In this document: positions 22,541 through 33,343 of the stretch, piece by piece
How positions within the stretch are numbered: the stretch's first letter is position 1
How the letters are laid out: the number at the start of each line of letters is the position of its first letter
Assembly (NCBI RefSeq): GCF_030272615.1
Contig: NC_081414.1
Location: forward strand, 233,910,733-233,974,732
Direction of reading: 5' to 3'
DNA: 64,000 nt
From: Cryptomeria japonica
Taxonomy: Eukaryota; Streptophyta; Pinopsida; Cupressales; Cupressaceae
Program-made: the position numbers and the translations under genes
Notes under the pieces: generated by a model
The model's database searches: none
Seen by the model: only the letters and a program-made list of their open reading frames with translations
What the model was told of the DNA's origin: nothing

Positions 22541-22799
22541 CTATAATAGATGGTGTGGCATATTTAAAGAAACAATGGTACTAATTGGTGGATTGGGAAT
22601 GTTGTTGTCTCAATGTAAAATTGGAGTGATTATATTCCTCCCATAACTTAATGAATGTTTATATTCAAATCCTAAAATTTGATCTACCTTTCACACTCTT
22701 CAATATATATAGTCCCACCAAAATAGAAGTTGTGATTGTGGGATTAAATTTTATTTTTCTATAAGAATCTAACTTGTGTAGATTGATAATTAATGTTCT

Positions 22800-25250
22800 T
22801 TAATATCATGCTCTTGAATCCAAGGAAAAGTGGAGGTCTCTCTTGGATTACCCAATCCTAGATCGTCTTTTAAAAAATTCTTGTAACATAGATTTTCTAG
22901 ATATTATTACCAAGAATAGAACTTCATTTAGCCCAGTACAAGAATGAGTCTCCTCAATGGAGTTGGAAAGTTAGATAAATTTTTACATAGTAGAAGTTGG
23001 CTCTAATATTTTCACATCTTCAAATCCTCCATTTGAATTATATATGGACCTAATCATTATCTAGTTCTCTTCTCCCTCATGTAATACAGGACCTCTCCTC
23101 AATGCCAATACAAAAATGAAGGAATGTGATTTCGAAAAGGTAATTTGGATTTAATTCACTCTTGGTGTTTAGAAACTAATGCTCCAATTTATTCAAAGGC
23201 GTTTCACGTTTCATAAAAAAAAATTATGCAACTTCAAAGTAAAGTTAGACTGGAATCTAAATTTCTTCACAAATATTTCCAAGAGAAATATTGAATGAAA
23301 AAGAGCTACATATCCTCAATCAAGAGGTACTTGTAAGTGAAATAATTCAATAAGACTATACCCTTGAAAATGAACTCATGCAAATAACATGAAAAAGTAT
23401 TAACAGACATCAAGTTTCCACAATCCATGAGATATTGATCTAGTGTGTTTCTGGATAAGATTGTGTATGATTGATCTTCTCACCTATGCATGCTTTCTAT
23501 TCCATCCTGATGATGGATCACAGAATGTGATCCAAAATGTTGATGCGAAAAAATCACACACAATCTTATCTGGAAGAAATCTAGATTAATGAAAAAGTAT
23601 TGGCAATGGAGAGGGAATCTATTGTAAATTAAAATAAAGAGAAACTTAGGTTGGAGGTAGGTAATTTTAATACCAAATTCACTCATAATTCTTCCAAAGC
23701 TGGAATATCCAAAAATCAAATTGAATAATTGGTGGCTTAATGTTGGCATTTAGATAGATGATCTCTAGGTGGATTTTTTTAATTTTGTTAAGGATCTACT
23801 TGCTTCTTAGCGAACCTTAGACATGCTAAATCAATAAAACCTATTAAACAACATTTCATGTTTGGCCATGAATATATATATAATTTGGGTACCATAGCTA
23901 CCATAATAAAAGAGGAGGTTAAATTTAGTTTTTTTTAATGCATCTAGATTAAGTCTAAGATTTGGATGGATTTCTTATATTCCATTTTTACAAATTCTAG
24001 GATAATATTAGTTGTGAATTATGGCATATAATTAAAGACTCAAGAGGATTTTAAGGAATTAAACACAGCAAACATTACATTCATTTGAAAAGATATTTTA
24101 TTGAATGTTTGGTAGACTTTTGGTTGATATTGTTATAAAAAATGTCATAAAAATTAATTTAAAACAAAATTGTTAATAATTTCAAGAAGGTTCTCCAAAT
24201 ATTAATCTCCATGGAATAAAAAGATTTCACCCTTTGGAGGAAATAACTAATGGCATAATTATTGCAAATGAAGCTTTTCATTCAGTTTTTGGTACTAACA
24301 CATGAGAATTATAGTTATTAAGTTGGACGTAAGCAAGATTTGTTATAGAGTAAGCTAGCTATTCTTAACGGGCATTATCCAAAAGTTTATATTTTGAGGG
24401 ATTAGTTAAAATGGTTTTTTAGTTGTATATGGATTTTTCAAAGTGTCTAGAGATGTGGGGTAGGGAAATCCACTATTTATTTTTTCTCTTTATTCATATG
24501 GAAGATGTGTTTTTATATAAAATAAAGAAAAAATGTAAGATTGTATGACAACCTAGTGCATCAATTGCACGTGATATACCTCCTCTATCCCATCAGAAAT
24601 TTATAGATGATACAATTCTATATAGAAATGCATGCATTAAGGAAGTGAGAACACTAAAGGATTATTTAAATCAATATATCCTACCATATGTGAAAATTAT
24701 TAAGAAAAGACAAAAATAAGTCTTACATACTTAGAATGTTATTTAGAGGTATATTGTATCCCTACCAAGCTTTAAGTACTCCATAAAAAATATCTTAGGG
24801 TTATCTTGTTTAGAGTAATTATAAGAAATGACTTGTGGAAAGGATACCATTGGGGCATGTAGAGCTAAACCTAAAACATGAAAAGATAAGTGGTTGACAC
24901 TACCAAAGAGAATACTAATTGTCAAAGTGACTATTTCTATTATTCCAATTTACCTAATCCCTTACATCCTAAAGGAAGAACTTCTAATGGGAGGGTTATA
25001 ATGAAACATAAATGATTCTTTTGATGATCTAGAACACTCTTTAAAGATGAAACATTAAGGTGGATCTAGAATCTTCTCATTAGATAAACATTATAAGGTG
25101 TTAAGATCTAATCAGATGATTTTGAAGATGTTTATATTTTTTAGAGAATATTTTTAGTCTACAAATCTATTTAAAATTCATATAATCTATCAAGAATTCA
25201 ATTTTACATCAAAATTCTATCATTTTTTTCAATTGAAGAATGCTAAGCTT
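22800..25250 (+). pseudogene. LINE relic (endonuclease-reverse transcriptase), heavily decayed
   Basis: Fragments in all three + frames follow the LINE order. Endonuclease-end text with LDKFLHSRSWL lies near 22980. NGIIIANEAFHS near 24250-24290 matches the plant LINE 'DGIxxANEAIHS' block, and IKLDVSKICYRVS near 24320 matches 'KLDxSKAYDRVSW'. GNPLFIFSL near 24470 matches 'GDPLSPFLF', FIDDTILY near 24600 the catalytic F/YADD box, and a TIS-IIPIYLIPYIL block lies near 24930. No frame is open for more than about 30 codons. Base composition is very AT-rich. Ends are estimates. Confidence 0.6.
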
Positions 25251-26279
25251 ATACTAGTGAAGTGATTACCCACATCACAATGAGAAAAACTTTAGATTTA
25301 GCTCAATCTAAGATTTGCATGTAAATTTTTAAATATTAAATTGATTTGATTTTAATGCTATTTCATTTTGAATGCATACACTATTTATTATTTTAATATT
25401 TTGAGAATTATATTTAATAATATGAATGTGTCCTAAGATGATGTCTTTATATACTAAAGCCTAACATCACTAATTAAAAATAGTTAGATTTTAAATTGTC
25501 AACTTTAAAATTTAAAGAAAAAAAAGATGATATTTAAAAATTATGATTGAGACTCTTTTCCAATCTAACTTATTAAGACACATTAATAAGTACAATTAAA
25601 TACATCATAAATAGAACTAGAAATTCATTCAAACAAACTTTAAATTAAAAAATATAATGTGTATCACTATATTAAATGTAGACATGAATAAACATTATTA
25701 AGTAAATCAAATTATATATTTAAACTCTGGACTAAAAACATCACTTTGAAACTTATAAAGGTAATGCACTTTCCTCCTATAATAAATGTAAATTTATGTT
25801 TGGAGGAATAATAATATGGGATAAGTCACATGATGGAGATCCCCCTCAAACAATCTTGAAGAAATGTCCACGATTTGAAATAAATAAGAATATATATTAC
25901 ATATTAATTTGGTTCGAACTAGAAAATAGTTTATATTAAATAGTAATTAGAATATTAACTTAAATTAACAATAACTGAATAAACAATTAATTAAAAGAAA
26001 GTTAGATATCATAAATACAATTTGTATGTGAATGAGATCATCAAGAACAACATAAACATAAAATTAAATGAAAGCAAAAAATTAAATCACAATAATATAA
26101 AAATAATATATAATATTAATAAAACAGAACATCAATAATAATAATTAAACTACAAATAAAAAAAATATTACATAATTTTTAACTTCAAAATCTCATTACA
26201 CTTACCATGAACAGTCCTATAACTGACTGTAAAAAGTAAATAGTTCTATAAAGAGTTATACTAGATGTGACGTTTATAT
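25251..26279. other. AT-rich stretch, nothing recognised
   Basis: No ORF above about 40 codons with sense-like composition, no repeat partner inside the window and no RNA gene seen. Confidence 0.5.
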
Positions 26280-26515
26280 TAGAATTTTTTTATTATTAGA
26301 TTTTCATTTTAAAATATTATGGTAATGTTCATTGATATGGGCTTCCACTTACTCTTAAGAAAATTGAATATAATAGAGGATTTTGTCTCTCCATAATTAG
26401 CAATCATTTATTTAATAAAAGCATTCACAAAAGTAATGAGAATATGCAAAAGAAAAGTTATAGCCGCCTCCTTTCATAATAATTTTTTGACCCATATCAC
26501 CAAGTATATGTTTGG

Positions 26516-26519
<4 letters not shown>

Positions 26520-26552
<33 letters not shown>
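26520..26552. repeat. (AT)n microsatellite
   Basis: Uninterrupted alternating A and T, about 16 units, inside the left terminal part of repeat R. Copy B lacks it at the matching place near 56090-56200. Confidence 0.9.
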
Positions 26553-26554
<2 letters not shown>

Positions 26555-27764
26555 GATGATGACTTTTTCTTATTTTAAAACATAATTCAATGGAAAAATA
26601 TTTACTGTCAACATTCGTAGTTCTTTTAAATACAATATTGAAGAGCTGAAAAAAATAAATGTGGCTACTTTGGGCCATTCAATAATTTCATTCCATGATT
26701 TAAATACATTATGGTCTTAATCAACAGTTAGTAAGCGAATTTACATTATCAAAATAATCATGACAGTGTCAATTATATGAGTAGTATGTAAGCATATTTT
26801 CATGAACAACTTCTAATATTTAATGTTAGAATCAAATTTAACATAAAAAAGTTATAATAACATTTAAAAAATCTTTAAAATAGGAACTAATGCAAGGTGT
26901 CAAACTTATGTGACATATACAATTGAATCTATAGAAACTGTGTAAGACATCCATGTTGTTATCTAAAGGAACCAATATAAAAGATTTTATACAACTATAA
27001 TAATTATAATTATATGTGTGTGATTGAGGGATAAGCATCTAATTTTGTAGATTATTATTACAGGAGTTAAGTTTTTATATTGAGTTTAAGTCTCTTAAAT
27101 AAATATGTAGTTTGTAATTTTTAAGAAAATTATTTGAGATATTATATCTTATAATTGAGTGTCAATTTGATAAGTAATCTTTTTGCTTTAAAATAACTCT
27201 CATTCATTTTTGTTTGTTATTTTAAAGAAACAGCATTTCCAACTTTATTTTCAAGATCTCAAGTCCTTAAGATAAAACTTTGTCTTTCTAACCAATTCAC
27301 TACATTCTACATTGAATGAGATTCATGAGACCAAATACTTATTCTAAGTTTTGAACATACATTAAGGGATTCTAAGCTCACATTCTAAGTTAAGGTTGGA
27401 AAAATTAATTTTTCACATCTCATCTTTTTAAGGATTTTTGATATCTCATATTTAAAAAAAAAAAATCACAGATTTAGATCTGTTTGATATTTGAATATTT
27501 AGGTATTTAACTATTTATACTTTTCAAAGGGTTAATAAACACACTTCTCAAGTTACATCACAAAACATTAATGTTTAAATGTATTTTCATTATGGAGGTT
27601 TGTTATTCTATTGATTTTACTCCTCTTGTTTAAAGATACAATAATACTAATTCAAACAGTTTGAAATTTGTGTCAAACAAAAAGAGCAAATCTAAATATC
27701 ATGTAAGACCTTATTATCATCACTAAAAATAATAATGACTCATTTAAGACTAATCACTAAAAAC

Positions 27765-27780
27765 AAAATATTTTTAATTT
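27765..27780. repeat. 16-bp target-site duplication, left
   Basis: AAAATATTTTTAATTT, identical to 31335-31350. A duplication of this length is typical of LINE target-primed insertion. Confidence 0.88.
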
Positions 27781-29260
27781 ATTTATTTTTTATTGGTAAG
27801 AGGCCGAAGCCAAGAATTTTATTAATTATTTTTGAAATTTTACATTACTCCACTCATGCGGGCACCGGTAGGAAAGAGTGGAGGCGAGAAAACCTCCGGC
27901 CTTGCCTGGGACCGTAGTCCAGATAATCTTTACATCTATATACAATAGTCACAAATTCTAAATAATACATCAGCACCCTAGGCTAGGGTGAGCAGGTGGG
28001 AGGATGTTTTCTCTCCCATACAAGCCCTTGATTACAATTTTCAATTATCACCGGACACCTTGATCTTTGGCTTTGATTTTGAGCTTTGATTGCTTATAGG
28101 TCATGTTATTTGTCAATAGATGGCCCTGTTTCACCTGCATGGTTAGTAATCCAATAGCTTGTGAAAAATTGTTAGTAACATTCAGATGAAATTTTATCTA
28201 TCAAGCTAGGAAATACCATCAGCCAAATATTCTATAAGACCTGTCATTACAGAACTTATACAAAGAAATGTAGACAAAACCTTATCATCAGCGTGGTTAA
28301 AACTCCCTCTAAGTTGTTTCAAAGTACTTAGCCTCATTTTCCTAGTTTATAAAGTAGATATATCATTCATAAGCTGAGCTTGTAGATAATGGTCCTCCCC
28401 TTATCGGAAAATGACCATCCATGGTTATAAATCGCCTGTTTACCACCTCTTGTTAATGCTCCCAGATGCTATCCCTTAATGGTGGATGATATCCAGGCTA
28501 CAATAACAAGAGTGGGTAAATGAGATTCAATCATGCCTGAGGTCAGCATATCCTTTCATCCCTGAAGATTATTTTCAGAGAGGGTGATAGGGAATATGAG
28601 TTTTTAAGGCAGAGTTTAACCTGTATCCTTTCCAAAATATTTGCATGTATGCCACATATAACCCACTGTCTGAGATCTGTCAGATGGCCTTTCATTTTTA
28701 GAAAATTCATCAGCAAATATCAAATGAATATATAACAGGGCGCCTGATTGCAACAACTAGTTTACATAGTTCAAATAAGCCAAACATATGAAAAAATTGA
28801 AGCCAATATTTCCCGTCTTAATAAGATATCCACCGATGTGAATAAATATCTTTGTATGAGTGCAGCTAGATGCTTATAAATATGTATAGAGTATATATTA
28901 ATATTAATGAATGTCCAAACAGAGTGCGAATATATTGGTCGTATTTCCCCATCTATGGGCTTAAACAAAACATTCCTTAGTAACTAAAAACATCAGTTTC
29001 ATACTATTCTTATGATGTTTATCTAGGTAGGCCTTGAAATTAACAGCTAGAGCATACTGTTTTAATATCATTTGAGCCGATTATGTCTATCTTTTTAGGG
29101 TTTAGCAAGATTATTATCTCCTCTGGAGTCTAAGGTTGATCCAAAATTAACATTGTTTTACTAGAAATAGTAATAAGCTAAATATCCAGTATAAGCCGAA
29201 TATATGGAAATAAGGACCGATCAAAATTGTCATATTAACTCACCAAGATCCTACGCCCCA

Positions 29261-29836
29261 TCAATCCGAACCAGAAGACGGGGTCGCAGCATCCTCGTCG
29301 TCCAAGACCAAGCCCTCTTCCTTGAGGAAGTCCTCAAACCAGGTAGGCCTTGGTGGATTTCTCACATGAAATAAGTGCAGCAGAAAGTTGACATTCCTGT
29401 TAATTGCATCGCTCCTTTCCCTGGTAAAGGTCGCAACATCCATAGTGATAATGGGAAATCTGGGAACCGGCATGTTGTTTCGAATGAGGACATCATAGTC
29501 TCTAGGTCTTGGGATTGTCCAGTCATTGTCAATGTTGACTAGAACCCTCTCCAGATCACATAAGATTGAGGCAATGAAGACCTCCTTGTAGAGAGCTCCT
29601 GTGTCATCCCTTCTCTTGGTGGAAGTGATCGTCACAGCTAGAAACATGGCGGCCATATCCGAATTGGCTCTGGTCCGGTCTGAATTTGTAAGATAGTCCT
29701 GACCGAGGATAGTCTCTACAGCATCTATAACTAAGGTATGAGGAAGGCGTATGATGCGCTTGAGACGATCCCTAGTAATGGCTCCGTCAAAGGCCATCTG
29801 CCTCTTAGAACTACTTAGTTTGATCGGGGTATCCAT
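29261..29836 (-). CDS. Unknown 191-aa protein in LINE-mobilised insert
   Basis: The minus-strand ATG at 29836 starts MDTPIKLSSSKR. The frame is uninterrupted to TGA at 29261, the only long frame near here without a stop, and its base composition is richer in G+C than its flanks. The text looks like a folded globular protein with a mixed charge pattern and ends in a Ser/Asp tail (ATPSSGSD). No membrane segment, signal peptide, zinc motif or known domain is seen. The frame stays open about 25 codons upstream of ATG (GTG precedes it), so a longer or spliced form is possible. It could be a captured host exon, a viral coat-like protein or an element-specific ORF; I cannot tell which. Confidence 0.5.
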   Translation of the reverse strand: MDTPIKLSSSKRQMAFDGAITRDRLKRIIRLPHTLVIDAVETILGQDYLTNSDRTRANSDMAAMFLAVTITSTKRRDDTGALYKEVFIASILCDLERVLVNIDNDWTIPRPRDYDVLIRNNMPVPRFPIITMDVATFTRERSDAINRNVNFLLHLFHVRNPPRPTWFEDFLKEEGLVLDDEDAATPSSGSD

Positions 29837-30515
29837 CACAGGTTCTGCTTTAGTCCAGAAGGTCTTGATAAGCTGGGTTAAACAGCTTATGAGACAAAAA
29901 GGAACGGTTTAATAGCCATGTAGGGTAATTATGTTAAAGTCAGAGATTTCACATCCTTTTTTAATACATGCATACCATGTATCCACCTTGGATGATTCTA
30001 ATAGGCTTAGTATAAATGCCATATTTTAAAATGATGAGCCGCCTATGGGAAAATCATTTTGAGTTGCTAAATTTAATTTTCGTGGATGATCTAACGGGTT
30101 GCCGCTTCAGACAGCCGGCAAATACTCCTTTCAAAGAAGCACTGACCAGCCATAATGGCCAAGATTTCATGGAGATCATATTTGTAATGATGATCAGGCG
30201 CTTTTAATTAGGGGTTTGATTATTCTATAGTTATATGTGTTTAGATATGAATGTCCCCATTCAAAGACCTTAATAATTAACATATGCTCCGGGAGGTAAA
30301 ATATATAATTCTTTGGGCAGAGTGTTTATTGATGATAACTTGTATATAATCATAAATATCTTAATATATTTGTGTGTTTATAAATATAGATTGTAAATTT
30401 ATATGTATGAACAATTCTGTGAATATATATTAATGTCTATATAAATATTCTGATATAATCATTATATAAATGTCTATGTTTTTAATTATTTGTTTTAGTT
30501 TATAAATATATATAA

Positions 30516-30517
<2 letters not shown>

Positions 30518-30586
<69 letters not shown>

Positions 30587-30694
30587 CACACATATACATA
30601 TATATGTATATATGTAGATGTATATACATATACATATATGTATATATGTAGATGTATATACATATACATATATCTATATATGTAGATGTATACA

Positions 30695-30727
<33 letters not shown>

Positions 30728-30748
30728 GTATATACATGTATATACATG

Positions 30749-30785
<37 letters not shown>

Positions 30786-31060
30786 ACATGTATGTATATA
30801 CATCTACATATATATATATATGTGTGTGTGTATATACATGTATGTATATACATCTACATATATATATGTATATACATGTATGTAGATACATATATGTATA
30901 TACATGTATGTAGATACATATATGTATATACATGTATGTAGATACATATATGTATATACATGTATGTAGATACATATATGTATATACATGTATGTAGATA
31001 CATATATGTACATATATGTATATACATACATGTATATATGTATATGTGTATATATATAAC
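30518..31060. repeat. Compound microsatellite and 28-bp minisatellite
   Basis: (AC)n at 30518-30580 is followed by mixed TA/CA/TG tracts. A 28-bp unit ending GTAGATACA is then repeated five times, ending at 30890, 30918, 30946, 30974 and 31002. Near-perfect unit identity shows recent expansion, unlike the decayed DNA around it. Long ORFs here on both strands (Tyr/Ile/His/Met/Cys only) are artefacts of the repeat. Confidence 0.92.
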
Positions 31061-31334
31061 TGATTATATGTATATTGAATTTATGTGTAATTAGCTATAT
31101 AGCTTAATTTGTATAAATATATATACAACTGTATCTATGTACATCTGTATATAAACAAAAATATATGTTTATATATGTAAATATTTTATTTAAGCAAAAT
31201 ATGTCTGTTAATAAGTGATTTATATGTAATATATGACTAATATAATAATATGTGAAAATCATATATATAATATTTCTATTTATATATGTGATATATCTAT
31301 ATATATTTATATATCCATATAAATATGTATAATG

Positions 31335-31621
31335 AAAATATTTTTAATTTTAACACATCCTTATCTTCAAATTTCTCCTAAAATAATAATCTTTCTAAAA
31401 ACCTAATTAATTCATTTTGAAAAATAATTAAAATAAATAATTAGAAGATCCAACAATTATTTAATATTAAAAATAAATAATGATCTACTAACATGTCTTA
31501 AATTATGTCTAGATATAAGAATTTTCTATTACTATATTTTCAATTTAAAATATGATATTAAATCAAATTGCAAGTTCTTTGATATGGCCTGCCACGTCGT
31601 CTTAATGGACTCTCAATAATT
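31335..31621. repeat. Repeat R, copy A, segment 2
   Basis: Continues copy A after the 27781-31334 insert. Matches 55690-56017 in copy B. Begins with the right 16-bp duplication (31335-31350) and ends with TCAATAATT (31613-31621), the left duplication of the LINE. Confidence 0.65.
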
Positions 31622-31932
31622 TTTATTTTTTTTCAATAAAAGTGGAAGACTACTAATTTTATTAATTATAATATTTATACAATCCTGGTTCAAAGAGCAC
31701 TGGTAGGAAAGAACCAAGCAAAGAAAACCTCCAGTCTTGCTCATAAAAGTCTCATTGGGAAGATATTTATCGATCGATTACATTGAAATAGAGAAGTGAA
31801 AATTCCAAACCAGCCCCAACCCATCCCAAAAAGCCATATAAGCTAATACCAGTTACAAAAGATGGTACCCAACCCCCCAAAATCTGTGAAGCGGATACAA
31901 AATTGTTAGACAAGAAGCAAAGCAAACGAGCA

Positions 31933-32645
31933 TCAAGAGTGCAGAAACCAAGTGCTAGACCCCTCTTTTGGAGGGGACAAAGACTAGGAAGCATCCACAT
32001 TCTGAATATCTGAAGCAACCACCTGTAGAGGCTCAACTACTCTCAGAAGAGACATAACTGCCTTCATTGAATCAAGAAGGAAATGTATACCTTAAAAAAC
32101 ATTGACAGCCATAGCCAAAGTATATAGAGAAACATGATCTAAAAAAGCTACAAGAGAAAGGATCATGTCATCATATATGTCAGAGATCAAACCACCTCTT
32201 AAAAGTGAAAGTAATTCACAATGCCAGCCATTAGATAGTAATTTAGACCGAGATAAAAAAAACCACCATAAGGAAAAGCACCAAGCTCAAAACAATAAGA
32301 AGACAAAGCATTATCCAAATCAGAAGCAGAATAAAAAGAGGGATGAAAGCATGCGTCCAATAATGCCCGAACCAAAGAAGCATCCAAGAGCATATCCATA
32401 CACACAGTAACAAAACGAGAAGCAACTTCAGTAAGGAAAATATTAGTATTCTCCACCAACCACCGTCTGCCCACCACCTTACGAATAGCAAGAGAAAACT
32501 CTGAAGAATGGAGTTTAAAAAGCCTGCCAAGCTTCTCATCATCAAAGGCATGAGGATCCTGAAAATCACACTTCTTAATATGCAAAGAAATTCTATAACC
32601 AGCAGTCTCCATCACAAAAAAACCACAATGAAAAATAAGACACAA
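31933..32645 (-). pseudogene. Unknown third ORF of the LINE
   Basis: Minus-strand ATG at 32645 (MCLIFHCGFF) opens 148 codons to 32199. A one-step frame change near 32210 leads into a second readable stretch (LISDIYDDMILSLVAFLDH... to SLSPPKEGSSTWFLHS) ending TGA 31933. In the second stretch two stops, TAA near 32090 and TAG near 31990, sit where Gln would fit. Together they give about 235 codons rich in Leu/Phe/Ser with a hydrophobic pattern. It lies downstream of RNase H, where plant LINEs normally have only 3' UTR. No domain recognised. It could be a captured gene or a lineage-specific ORF3; chance openness is possible. Confidence 0.4.
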
Positions 32646-32679
32646 AGAAGAATGTCACGAGCACATAAAAGAGAAGAGA

Positions 32680-33090
32680 TACATCATTAATAAGTAAGCT
32701 TATCGCACAAGCATTTGAATAATGACACAAGTATAACATAAATGATACAAGATCAGAGATTCACACGAGCCAAATCCAAAACACCATACCAACAAGCACA
32801 CACAAGCCACCACCTCAGAGGAAGACAATTAATAAACAATGCCTATGAGAAGCATCATTAATGAGCAAGCATCGCACCCACAGCCATTGGATGTCTGAAA
32901 ATGATATGAGGTCGGATAATCACACGAGCCATATCCCAATCACTATGCCAACAAGCACACACAAACCGCCACATCAGAGGGCGATAATCATTAAACAATA
33001 CCAAGTAGCAGACGTGCAAGATGCCACTTCTAAGGACGATAATCATTAAACAACGCCAAGTAACAAAAATGTCGTGCGAGCATAACAGTA
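32680..33090 (-). repeat. Imperfect tandem duplication in LINE 3' region
   Basis: Two units of roughly 160 bp share ATCATTAATRAG...CACACGAGCC...CAACAAGCACACACAA...CAGAGG...CAATTAATAAACAATGCC-like text (about 32690-32845 and 32850-33005). A third partial unit (AAGGACGATAATCATTAAACAA) lies near 33034-33055. No coding role is apparent. Repeats here may form RNA structure in the LINE transcript. Confidence 0.7.
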
Positions 33091-33343
33091 CAGAAGATAT
33101 GATAATGCAAATAAGAAAAGAACCCCTCAATCAGTACGATACCCCATGTAACAAATCAACTCAAGAGCTAGGCACCGGCTAGCACATCCCTTGAAATTAT
33201 GAACAAGCATGCAAATTTAATGAAATGAAGTAAAGAGGCAAGAAAGGCCCCTTACAACATCCCACTAAAATGCATACATATTAGCAATTCCAAACAAAAT
33301 GCAAGGTTGAGGCAAAGCAAAAGAGTATGATTGAAAGGAAAAC

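Larger units (their letters stand above)
26280..27780. repeat. Repeat R, copy A, left terminal repeat and part of interior
   Basis: The stretch from GATATGGGCTTCCACTT (26334) to about 27040 recurs in diverged form as the right end of the same copy (31530-31621, 39419-39665, 40830-41304, 42905-43150). Most of it also recurs in copy B at 52920-53530 and 55930-57080. About 27040-27780 is interior and matches 53530-54325 and 55535-55680. Non-coding and AT-rich. Layout is like an element with direct terminal repeats of about 1 kb and a short interior, but TG/CA ends and a primer site are not clear. Confidence 0.55.
27781..31334 (-). mobile_element. LINE-mobilised insert with unknown ORF
   Basis: A perfect 16-bp duplication flanks 3554 bp. 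Removing it joins repeat R exactly as in copy B near 55660-55690. At the left end, the minus-strand 3' end, TTAATAAAATTCTTGG and the preceding GGAGGTTTTCT...TTTCCTACCGGTGC are close to the last 100 bases of the 7.8-kb LINE (31640-31740), followed by an A/T-rich tail. No endonuclease or reverse transcriptase is present. The interior has a 191-codon ORF, about 1.5 kb of 3' sequence and a 5' end of microsatellite. It is a non-autonomous passenger of the LINE machinery. Confidence 0.75.

Noticed and set aside
29261-29836. Assigning the unknown ORF to a plant virus coat or nucleocapsid protein
   Set aside because: The general look allows it, but I can name no diagnostic motif; stated only as one option.
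30863-31002. Regularly spaced 28-bp repeats as a CRISPR array
   Set aside because: Units abut with no unique spacers, and the DNA is a plant nuclear repeat; it is a minisatellite.
30430-31031. Several ORFs of 75-181 codons on both strands
   Set aside because: They are translations of TA/CA/TG microsatellite, made only of Tyr, Ile, His, Cys, Val, Met and Thr.
32858-33130. 90-codon minus-strand ORF
   Set aside because: It lies across the tandem duplication and simply translates the repeated unit twice; no protein-like composition outside the repeat.
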